Positions 11,691-19,371 of a stretch of 41,211 bases of DNA are shown here, one piece after another. The DNA is from Zygnema cylindricum (taxonomy: Eukaryota > Streptophyta > Zygnematophyceae > Zygnematales > Zygnemataceae): positions 135,339 to 176,549 of the forward strand of contig JBBHKE010003541.1 of assembly GCA_037447655.1 (NCBI GenBank), given 5' to 3'. Each line of letters begins with the position of its first letter. The stretch's first letter is position 1. A program made the translations under genes and the position numbers. A model generated the notes under the pieces. It saw nothing but the letters and a program-made list of their open reading frames with translations, was not told the origin of the DNA and did not search any database.

Positions 11691-11880
11691 CAGTAGTTTC
11701 AAGACATATGCGACACTGTGGCTGCTCTCCGCAATTTCCGGCCTCGAGGTCTGATCCATTTAGTTCGATTTCTTCCCGTTCAGGAGGAGCCAGCAAATCG
11801 CGCTGCACCTCCGCATCTCGTCGTTTCATGCTGGAAGTCCGGTCCATACACGACAGAAGAAGCCACGTGGCAACAACCAA
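11691..11880 (-). pseudogene. first coding exon of a RING-CH (RINGv) E3 ubiquitin ligase, 3' part missing
   Basis: From an ATG at 11880 the minus strand encodes 63 codons and one extra base, then a splice donor GTGAGC at 11690. The exon ends GEQPQCRICLETT, which is the C-x2-C start of a RING-CH finger. In plant RING-CH membrane-associated ligases the coding sequence is often interrupted at this point, before APC-x-C. Such proteins pass ubiquitin to membrane cargo. The acidic and charged N-terminus (LLAPPEREEIEL) is typical of the disordered part before the finger. ATGs at codons 12 and 18 are alternative starts. No downstream exon is visible before the HAP2 exons begin, so this is probably a captured 5' fragment. 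It lies tail to tail with HAP2, in the sense orientation of element H. Confidence 0.65.
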
Positions 11881-12026
11881 AACATGTGTATGGAATGGGC
11901 ACGTGGCGCAAATACCGAAAAAACAGGAGGATGGGATGGTTCGACGTTTCGAGCATCAGCGATGATGTGTGAAACTTTGAACTATGAACTTTCAACACAA
12001 AAGGTACATTATATATCTGCTCGTCA

Positions 12027-12072
12027 GTACAGTATTGTACAGTACTGTACTTCAACTGTGGATCGAAAGTAC
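12027..12072 (-). promoter_or_regulatory. cluster of five GTAC cores with palindromes, upstream of the RING-CH exon
   Basis: Five GTAC motifs fall in 46 bp. One block, GTACAGTACTGTAC, is a perfect 14-bp palindrome. An outer CTGTACTT...AAGTACAG inverted repeat encloses the right half. It lies about 150-190 bp upstream of the RING-CH start codon. GTAC is the core recognised by plant SBP-box factors (established knowledge). Its use here is inference. Confidence 0.35.
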
Positions 12073-12099
12073 AGTTCTGTAGAGTGACGAAGTCGAAGC

Positions 12100-12798
12100 T
12101 TCTAAGCAGTTCCGTGTTTTCAAATTTTAGATACAAGATCCATAAAACCATATTGCGTGGTTCACACTTGGAAATATGGGAAAACGATGTCATAAATTTT
12201 GGGATCCGTACGCCAAATTTCATAAAATGACAAAAAACGCGACGGTGACGGTTGGGGCGGTTGGTTTCGACCGTTTTGGAGCGTAGCGGCGGACAAAAGA
12301 TCATAGTTCAAAAGTAGGCGTTTTTTGGTAGGCCTTTTGTAGGCCGCCTTTAGCGTAAGTTGTGTTACGGGCTTTCCATGTGATCTTCTTAGATCGCTAC
12401 TTTCATCAGAGGCCGTCCGATCGTCCGAATTCTTTACGTGACACGCAAGTTGCATAGGTCTACACGACACGTACACATATAAATATGTACCAAAGCTATG
12501 CATCAATTAATCATCAATCTACTGAATGATTCTCTCCAATTTTTCCCTGCTGCTAGTTTTGCACTGAGTGCTTATTTTGTCTTGGAATTAATCTATCTTC
12601 TTTCTTGTTCAGTAATTAAGCTTTGCTTTCTCATAAAGAGAATTGTTTTCCTTAGCTTCCTGTCTTGTAATTTATCGATCCTATGGCCTCTTCTTCAGAA
12701 TCTCAACACTCTCTTCGTCTTCAATCTGCCGTCTTCGTCGTCAATCATTTTCGCCTTCAATCGTCTCCATCTCCATCATCAAAACACGATCATTACAA
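12100..12798. other. non-coding stretch between RING-CH exon and primer-binding site of H
   Basis: No gag-like sequence follows the primer-binding site on the minus strand, unlike elements A, B and C. Open frames here (for example 12162-12506 minus) have no recognisable motif. This may be the element leader plus the promoter region carried with the RING-CH exon. Confidence 0.35.
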
Positions 12799-12815
12799 CC
12801 TGCTCCGATACCAAT
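12799..12815 (-). other. primer-binding site of element H
   Basis: Read on the minus strand, ATTGGTATCGGAGCAGG starts right after the LTR's terminal CA. It matches the sites of elements A, B and C and the 3' end complement of plant initiator tRNA-Met. It identifies the right LTR as the 5' LTR. Confidence 0.85.
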
Positions 12816-13580
12816 TGAAAGGATCTTTACAATAATAAACTTAGTGCAAATGCCAGCGGAAGCATAAATGAATAAAACACACACAAGAGAAAGATTACCC
12901 CAAGGAAGCCAATATATTCCACGGAGAACTTTTCTTACATAATTTCCTCACACCCTCAAAACACTCTCACTTCTAACTCCACTTAATGATATAGAAGATA
13001 CTCTTCACTACCCTCCTCTAACTCCTCAAGAAACATCACAAAGCTATCAAACTCCCTCAACTCCTTGAACTCCTTCATAACCTACAAGGAGGATCAACTC
13101 TCGCCAAATTGATAAGATCCTCTCTCTCACTACGCCTCAATATACTCCTTCAAACGTCACGTAACAATACCACGGTACACGATTGGAAACGCGTAAGAGT
13201 CAACGTGGTGAAAACATCCGACCGACAACTGCAAGCCGACTTGAACTACACGGTACGACATGAGAAGTCAAGTCAACCACGAACCGACTTGAACCACACG
13301 GTACAACTAGAACTTACGTGAACCGAAACGACCAAACAATTTCCACGTCACTTCAATAGTACGACTAGAAATCGCGTGAAACAAAACGAACAAACAATTT
13401 CTACGTCACTTCAAATATCCAGCGACGAAACTACTTCGACGCTAACTTCTACGTCATTTCAAATATCTTTCTACGTCACATCAAATATCTAGCGACGAGA
13501 CTACTTCGTCGCTGGTCGTCGCTACTTTAGCTACGAGAATGTCTCGTCGCTAAATGAGTTCTCAGTACTAAATCCTAACA
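12816..13580 (-). repeat. LTR, right copy of element H (5' LTR polarity)
   Basis: This 765-bp block has TG...CA ends on the minus strand and is about 97% identical to 1602-2348. It carries an extra ~18 bp near 13430-13450, inside a patch of CTACGTCACTTCAAATATC repeats. The GCGACGA inverted repeat recurs at about 13489-13514. Confidence 0.88.
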
Positions 13581-14285
13581 CCTCCCCCCCTCCCTTCCTC
13601 TCTCTCTCCCTCTCCATTCCTTGGTTTCACTGGACAAGTCTTGACAAACGTCACCCCGTTAATTACTGCCCCCGAGGAGTAATATGATTCTCCCATAAGA
13701 CAATAGCAATTATATGGTGACCGAATTGTCCACCGAATCCCGAACAACAAATCCATATGTGGAATTGATGATTTTTTTGGAGCATTGAAGTGGGTACGTT
13801 TCCCTTTCTCCGAAAAGCTCTCCTTTCAATATCGGAGGTGAGGAAGAAACATGATATGTATAGTAGGTGAAGTAACCGGAGGGGTTCACACTGTCGTACA
13901 ACTTGGGACAACCTATACGGAGTGAAAAAGGAAAAAAAAGGAAGGAAAGGAAGAAAGGATGCTAAGAAGGGGTTTTTTAAGGAGAAAGAGTACGGGAATA
14001 GTGTAGAAAATATAGTAGGTAAAGTATATGGAAGGGTTCACGCTGTCGTGCGAAATGGGTAGCCAGCATGAGATCAAGGAGCAGGACAAACGATGGAAAA
14101 AAGAAAGAGGAGATAGAATTTTAAGGAGAAAGGGTATAAAAAATTTGTAGAAAATGTAGCATGTAAATTAAGCGAAAGAGAATCGAACAAAATGGGACAA
14201 CCTGAACGGAATTGAGGAAAATGAAAGGAACCAAAGGAAGGACGAAAAGGAAATAATGCATGAGAGGAAAGAAAAGTAAAGGAAG
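13581..14285. repeat. purine-rich region with three imperfect ~150 bp tandem units
   Basis: Units begin near 13861 (TAGTAGGTGAAGTAA), 14013 (TAGTAGGTAAAGTAT) and 14157 (TAGCATGTAAATTAAG). Each contains an AAGGAGAAAG stretch and, in the first two, GGGTTCAC.CTGTCGT. Element A inserted into the third unit: related purine-rich sequence and the word CATGCTAAGAA continue after 26150. A minus-strand open frame (13756 to 13568) matches nothing I know. Confidence 0.6.
14281..14285. repeat. target-site duplication of element A, left copy
   Basis: GGAAG immediately left of the LTR is repeated at 26150-26154 immediately right of the 3' LTR. Confidence 0.9.
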
Positions 14286-14850
14286 TGTTACAATTAAGTA
14301 CTGAGCACTCACTTAGCGACGAGACATTCTCGTAGCTAAAGTAGCGATAACCAGCGACGAAGTAGTTTCGTCGCTAGATATTTGAAGTGACGTAGAAGTT
14401 GTTTGTTCATTTCGTTTCGCGCAAGTTTCGTCGCTAGATATTTGAAGTGACGTAGAAGTTGTTTGTTCGTTTCGTTTCGCGCGAGTTCTAGCCATACTAT
14501 AGAAGTGACGTGGAAATTGTTTGGTCACTTCGGTTCACTTAAGTTCTAGTTGTACCATGTAGTTCAAGTCAATTGGTAATTGACTTTCATTGTTGATCAA
14601 CTAACTTAGGACGACTACCTTTTGTCGGCCGTATACTTCGCCACGCATTTTTAGTCGTGTACATATATATTTGTTGAGACTTCGTGGTAGAGTTATCTTT
14701 TGGAGGCATAGCTTATTAATGAGGCGTAGAAAGGTCAGAAGTAGAAGGAGAACAAAACCGAGTTGTGTACTTGCATTGTGCTTAATATATTGAATTTTTC
14801 GGAGGAACCCTCTTGTTGTGTGTGTCTTTTATTTGGTTTGTTATCTTACA
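14286..14850 (+). repeat. 5' LTR of element A
   Basis: It begins TGTTACAATTAAG and ends TTATCTTACA. It is 565 bp long against 505 bp for the 3' LTR. The whole difference is a 60-bp tandem duplication (14367-14426 and 14427-14486). The U3 holds a 9-bp hairpin, AGCGACGAA with TTCGTCGCT, at 14353-14375. Confidence 0.93.
14367..14486 (+). repeat. 60-bp tandem duplication inside the 5' LTR of A
   Basis: Two adjacent 60-bp units contain TCGTCGCTAGATATTTGAAG and a TTTCGTTTCGCGC stretch and differ at only two or so positions. The 3' LTR has a single unit, so the duplication arose after insertion or by unequal transfer during reverse transcription. Confidence 0.9.
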
Positions 14851-14851
14851 A

Positions 14852-14868
14852 TTGGTATCGGAGCGGGT
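14852..14868 (+). other. primer-binding site of element A
   Basis: TTGGTATCGGAGCGGGT follows the 5' LTR by one base. It is complementary in form to the 3' end of plant initiator tRNA-Met. Confidence 0.88.
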
Positions 14869-14948
14869 TAGTGGCAACGCTTGCTAGTATGGCGGAAAAG
14901 GGGAAATGGGTTAGTGGCAACGCTTGCTAGTATGGCGGAAAAGGGGAA
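14865..14948 (+). repeat. 43-bp tandem duplication covering the gag start of A
   Basis: A unit beginning GGGTTAGTGGCAACGC and ending in the gag start ATGGCGGAAAAGGGG is present twice (14865 and 14908). The result is two start codons, at 14889 and 14932, in different frames. Only the second opens the gag frame. Confidence 0.85.
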
Positions 14949-16247
14949 ACCCCCGGCAGAATCTAGTGGAGGAGCTAGTGGGGTTAGTGGAGGAGTTAAG
15001 GGACACAATATGACGAGTATTGACGAATGCGGGGAGAAAAATGTGAAGATAGACGAGGGAATGTTTGAACGCTTTTAGGAGTTTCTCAAAACACAAGGAG
15101 ATGATAGAGATAGAGGTGTAAGTGGAGACTCACACAACTCAAAGAAAATAAAAAAAGGGGAATTCTCAACTTTATGAGGAAGAGGAGGAGAGCGAAGATG
15201 ATGATCTTAAAGTGTTTAATAAGACCATCGTCTTCATGGGTTCCAACTATGCAATTTGGAAAAGATACATTAGAGGAACATTCACACAGAAAAACTTTGG
15301 GACATCGTTATCAGGGAAGAAACACGATCGGATCATTCCGTGGATCCAACCGGAGCAAAGAAGTGGGACAAGAAAGATATGGCGGCCTCCACCGCACTAA
15401 TACAGAGTTGTGCTAGTTGTATGCATGAACATCTTCTAACTCATGATAGGGCTTATGATTGTTGGACTGCTTTGCAAAATGCGTTTGAAAAGGGGTTCGA
15501 GGCAAATGAAAATTATCTCTTTGAGGAGAATATTGGGTTTAGAATGAAGGATAATGAGTCCATTGATGATGGATTCAAAAGGTTTAATGTCATTATAGAA
15601 CAACTTAACTCATTTAATAACTTCCCTTCAGAAAAAGAGAGGTTGTTTTTTTTTATGAGGAGTCTTCCAAGCAAATTTGCGGTAGCGAAAGAAGTCATCA
15701 AAGGGCGAGAGAAACCGACAATGGCATACGCTATTAATCACTTGAAGAGTACAGAAAAGGAGAAAGCAACATCGAAAGAGGAAAACAAGGGGTCATCTTA
15801 TCCGAGAAATCAAGAGGAGGATGATGGAGGAGCTTACAACTTTAGGGGATCTAGGGGGAGAGGAGGTGGACCTCGTGGACGAGGAGGCAGGTCACAAGGC
15901 CCAGTGAGAGGCTCATATCAACGCAATACCTCTTAGATGACATGTTTTAATTGTAATGAGATTGGGCATGGCTCCTTTGAATGCCCAGACAAAATTAAAA
16001 AGTGTAACATTTGTCAAAAATGGGGACACAATAGTCGCGGTTGTTATCAAAAAAGAATCAGTTGCGGAAGGGGACAATTTAGAGGCAGAGGAAGTGGAGG
16101 AAGTAACTCATCAGGTAGAGGGGATTTTATTGGGCATGGGCCAGTGGGACATAATCAAGAACTCTTCGTTTCACTCATGGAGGAATCACAGGAAAAAAAA
16201 AGGAGGATATCTTATTTCACACACGAGGCAAGGAGAGTAAAGGAAAG
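14932..16247 (+). pseudogene. gag of element A with two zinc knuckles, broken
   Basis: Gag packages the element RNA. The start at 14932 opens MAEKGKPP. A stop at 15076 and frame changes before 15340 break the N-terminal third; the pieces at 15212-15400 (IVFMGSNYAIWKRYI) and 15340-15936 align with gag of element B. The latter holds CWTALQNAFEKG and a C-terminal RGRGGG basic stretch. A TAG at 15934 separates it from two CCHC knuckles, CFNCNEIGHGSFEC and CNICQKWGHNSRGC (15943-16053), both with the C-x2-C-x4-H-x4-C spacing intact. It is a relic, not an active gag. Confidence 0.88.
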
Positions 16248-16640
16248 TTTAACAATTGGATTATATACTCAGGTGCTACACATCACATGTGTTCAGATCC
16301 AATACTATTCAATGACATTAAAAAACTCACTATACCCAAATCCATCATAGTGGCTAATGGTTCAATGATGGTTATTGATACAGTGGGAACAGTAAGGTTG
16401 GATCTACCGACACAAGATAAAGAAGGGAAAACTAGAGTCAATATAGTACGTTTTAACAATGTGCTTTATAATCCATAGGGTGCATCAATCTCTTAAGTGT
16501 CCCACAACTTCAGAGGAAAGGTGGGAAAGCCACATGCATTGAAGGGGGTAAAATCATTTTGAGTAGTAAAGCGGGACCATTTGAAGAGGGGGTTGTAACT
16601 GAAAATATGCAAAGTAGGCTGATTTTGAGGAAACCAAAAA
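16248..16640 (+). pseudogene. protease of element A, catalytic Asp replaced
   Basis: The aspartic protease motif is preserved in outline (NNWII-x-SGATHHMC) but the catalytic Asp reads Tyr (TAC at 16266-16268). Downstream TVGTVRLDLP and NVLYNP match element B. A TAG at 16476 interrupts before the NLLSVPQ-like stretch, which continues in another frame. Cleavage activity is not expected. Confidence 0.82.
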
Positions 16641-16679
16641 AATAGGACGGCGGACGAAGAAGGGCACCTCCATTCGGCA

Positions 16680-17284
16680 GAGGTCAACAACGAGGACCTC
16701 ACATTGTGGCATCATCGTATGTGTCACACTTCAGAAAGTAACATCAAGGAGATGATTCGTCATGGTGCGGTTCGAACACTAGACGTGACAACAGGAGAAA
16801 AGGTCATCAAATGTGTAGGTTGCACCAAAGGGAAGCATAAAAGGAAGCCTCATCCGCTGAAAGATCTTCAATTCAAGGCGAATGCCTCTTTAAACCTAAT
16901 CCATATATATCTTTGTGGTGACATACAAATGAAAACCATTGGAAAAAATAAATACATTATGGTGATAGTTGATGATTTCAGCATGAAGACATGGGTGTAT
17001 CTATTAAAGGCAAAGTCAAACGCATTAGAGACATTTAAAGAATTTGTGGTTATGGTTGAGAGGGAAAGTGGGAGGCAAGTAAAAGCAGTATGATCGAACC
17101 ATAGAGGTGAATTTTTTGCCTTCACTAAATATTGTACGGAGAAAGGGATTAAGCAGCGGTTCACAGCTCTTTATTCCCCACAATTACATGGAATTGCAAA
17201 GAGGAAGAATCAAACATTTAAAGAGATGGTGCGCGCAATGCTCCATACGACCAAACTTACACATCGTCTTTAGGGAGAGGCATT
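16680..17284 (+). pseudogene. integrase of element A, N-terminal part, all three DDE residues changed
   Basis: The zinc-binding HHCC part is present (LWHHRMCHTSESN, then CVGC). The core then shows HIYLCG at 16902-16919, where the first catalytic Asp is Tyr. At 17091-17108 a stop is followed by SNHRGEF, where the second Asp is Asn. At 17199 IAKRKN carries Lys for the catalytic Glu. Element B keeps all three. The spacing between the second and third positions is 33 residues, as in B. The gene is interrupted by element B after 17284 and resumes at 23296. Confidence 0.88.
17280..17284. repeat. target-site duplication of element B, left copy
   Basis: GCATT precedes the 5' LTR of B and is repeated at 23291-23295 after its 3' LTR. 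Confidence 0.92.
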
Positions 17285-17857
17285 TGTTAGGATTCATTTA
17301 AAAAATCGTACGCACGCGGAATCAGTTTGATTTCGCGAAAGAAAAACTGTACTTTCTAGAATATACCGAAAGTACAGTTTCGTGTATTTAGATAAAAATC
17401 TAGTTGTTTCGCGAAATATATTTGTTGTTTCGTTTCGCGTCTAGATTATCGTACGTTTAATTTAGTACGATAGTACTTCTAGCTTTTTCTAGTACTTTCG
17501 TCTTAGCTTGTCGTTTTGCTATGTTTCAACCCTTAGTGAGAATTAGAGTGTTCTAGTCTAATCTTCGGACAGGTGGCATCTGGAGGCTTCTTGGCGGCGC
17601 ACGCTCACACGTGTCACGCCATGGGTGGTATTATATTTAAGGAACACCATGACAGTGTGTTAATCAATCAATGAGAAATTGGAGGATTATATGGAGTAAT
17701 AGAAGAGATAGAGAAGAAATTGTAATTTCAGCTTTTTATTAATGTGAGAATTTTCTGAAATGTCTCTTCAATGTTGATGTAATGTTTTATATTCTGAATG
17801 TTTCTGCTGCTATAAGTGTTTGTTAAGTGAGCTCAAAGTTTTTTATCGATCCTTTCA
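17285..17857 (+). repeat. 5' LTR of element B
   Basis: It runs from TGTTAGGATTC to CCTTTCA. The U3 contains a perfect 13-bp inverted repeat, AAACTGTACTTTC (17344-17356) with GAAAGTACAGTTT (17368-17380), around an 11-base loop. A GGCGGCGCACGCTCACACGT block and a TATTATATTTAAGGAACACC stretch near 17629 may hold the promoter core. Confidence 0.93.
17629..17643 (+). promoter_or_regulatory. candidate TATA box in the 5' LTR of B
   Basis: TATTATATTTAAGGA lies in the LTR centre after a GC-rich CACGTGTCACGCC stretch; CACGTG is a G-box core. The 3' LTR has GTATTGTATTTAAGGG at the same place. It is a plausible LTR promoter but is inferred from sequence only. Confidence 0.35.
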
Positions 17858-17858
17858 T

Positions 17859-17874
17859 TTGGTATCGGAGCGGG
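17859..17874 (+). other. primer-binding site of element B
   Basis: TTGGTATCGGAGCGGG follows the LTR end by one base and is the same initiator tRNA-Met type as in A, C and H. Confidence 0.88.
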
Positions 17875-17914
17875 TAGAGCTCCATTGTGGTATCTCCTTG
17901 TCTAGTGTTGGCGC

Positions 17915-19371
17915 ATGGGGGGAAAGAACAAAAAGAAGTCCCCTTTCACTCCCTCATCTTCCGCTACCCCCGTTTCTAATATTTGGGAAAATTTGCCGAC
18001 TCCCGAGGATTCTCCTAAAGAAGAGAAAGAGTTTAGTTTTACCGGAGCCGCATTTGAGTCACCATTCCCCACAGATTCAGTTGATCAAAATAGAGGTGTC
18101 GGTGGCTCGATGTCTGACAATCAAGTGCAAGAGTCTTTGGAGAATTTTATGCGTCGGATTGATGAAAGTTCTCGGCCGTGGATAGGAGGCTTGATGAATT
18201 AGCTCACAGTGAGCCGGATCCCGATCCGGACGGAGGAGATTCCGATGATAGTGATGAGGAGGCAAATAAACTGAAAGATAAGAGGAGGAAACTTAAGCTT
18301 GATGACGATTCCGATTTAGAAGAAGATAGTCAAGGAGGAGTGGAAATGTTTCAGATGCCCGGAAAGACCGTTGTATTCAATGGATCGAATTACCCTTCGT
18401 GGAAGAAATATATTCGAGCTCAATTGATTTTGAGAGGCTTTTGGAAAGTCGTCAATGGAGAGGAGAAAATGTCGGTTGGAGATGCTAAGGCTCGTCGTTT
18501 GTGGAAGCGAAAGAATCTTGCGGCCATCACTGGATTAATGCAAACGTGTTCGATGTCCGTGCATGATCATTTCCTCACGCATAGCACCGCGCACGGATGT
18601 TGGAAGGCGTTGGAATCCCAATTTGAGAAGGGAATCCAAAACAAGGGGCAATATATGTTTTCCGATTTCATGCAATATAAAATGAAATCCAACGAATCTT
18701 TTGACGATGCCGTGAAGAGATTCAATATTATTGTGGAGCAACTTCTTAACAATGGGAGAGTGATCATGGAGGAGGACAAAGTAACTGGATTTTTGAATGC
18801 GTTACCGGATAAGTCGATCCACCTCAAGGAGATTTTACTTGCGAGGGAAAATAACACCTACGAGTTTATTGTGAATTAATTAAAGATGGCGGAAAGTAAT
18901 CGTGTTAGTTCTTCAAAGGGCTCCTTGAGCACGGGATCTTTGAATGTGACCGCTCCCGAATTCGCGGATTTGCATTATTTCCGTGGAAGAGGGGGTGGAA
19001 AAGGAGGAGGTACGAGAGGTCGTGGAAAATGGCTTGATAGGGGTAGAAATCTAAGATCTCGGTCCACCCAAAATGATAGTAGCAACGTCTTGTGTTTCCG
19101 TTGCAACCGGCCCGGTCATTATTCGGCTTCGTGTCCGGAAAAAGAGAGAGAATGCTTCAATTGTGGGAAAGTAGGCCACACGAGCCAACATTGCTACTCT
19201 AAATTTAGTAGGGGAGGAGTAAGAGGCGGTCGCAGTTTTGGTGGTCGTGGTCGCGGACGTGATAGTGGTCGTGGTCGTGGACGCATGGAAATTTCGTTGA
19301 CTTGGGAAATTACGAAAGAGGCGAAGGTGGACAAGCGTTCACTTGTCTTCACCTCACTATTGATTCTTTAA
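17915..19371 (+). pseudogene. gag of element B with two zinc knuckles; one frameshift and one stop
   Basis: ATG at 17915 opens MGGKNKKKSPFTP. This frame ends at 18200-18202, and the gag frame continues from about 18178 one base shifted (RRLDELAHSEPDPD). The capsid-like middle has VVFNGSNYPSWKKYI and CWKALESQFEKG, the copia gag (UBN2-type) signature, at about 18370-18640. A TAA at 18877-18879 stops it before a Gly/Arg-rich stretch and two CCHC knuckles, CFRCNRPGHYSASC and CFNCGKVGHTSQHC (about 19093-19194). Another basic RGRGRG tail follows. Then the frame shifts again near 19302-19371 into protease. Confidence 0.9.

Larger units (their letters stand above)
1602..13580 (-). mobile_element. element H: minus-strand LTR pair enclosing HAP2 and RING-CH gene fragments
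   Basis: Two LTRs (1602-2348 and 12816-13580) lie in the same minus orientation. By hand count they differ at about 2.5% of sites plus one 18-bp indel. Inside the left LTR are a polypurine tract and a pol C-terminal remnant, the polarity of a 3' LTR. Inside the right LTR is a tRNA-iMet-like primer-binding site, the polarity of a 5' LTR. Together these give the anatomy of one 12-kb minus-strand element. The interior holds no recognisable gag, protease, integrase or reverse transcriptase. It holds plus-strand HAP2 exons and a minus-strand RING-CH exon instead. Against a single insertion: the 5 bp outside the two LTRs differ (GTTAC and CCTCC), and the tandem repeat on the left does not resume on the right. 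The alternative is two broken copies of one family flanking a host gene segment. Confidence 0.5.

Noticed and set aside
11780-12304. Minus-strand 174-codon frame upstream of and over the RING-CH exon
   Set aside because: It is in another frame, with no recognisable domain. The RING-CH frame has both a family motif and a splice donor.
1602-13580. Calling H a confirmed intact retrotransposon
   Set aside because: The flanking 5-mers do not match and the interior lacks gag-pol, so it is reported only as a probable element frame.
13568-13911. Possible missing C-terminal HAP2 exons or a small host gene
   Set aside because: Neither strand shows the Cys pattern, membrane segment or basic tail expected of HAP2, and no family is recognisable.
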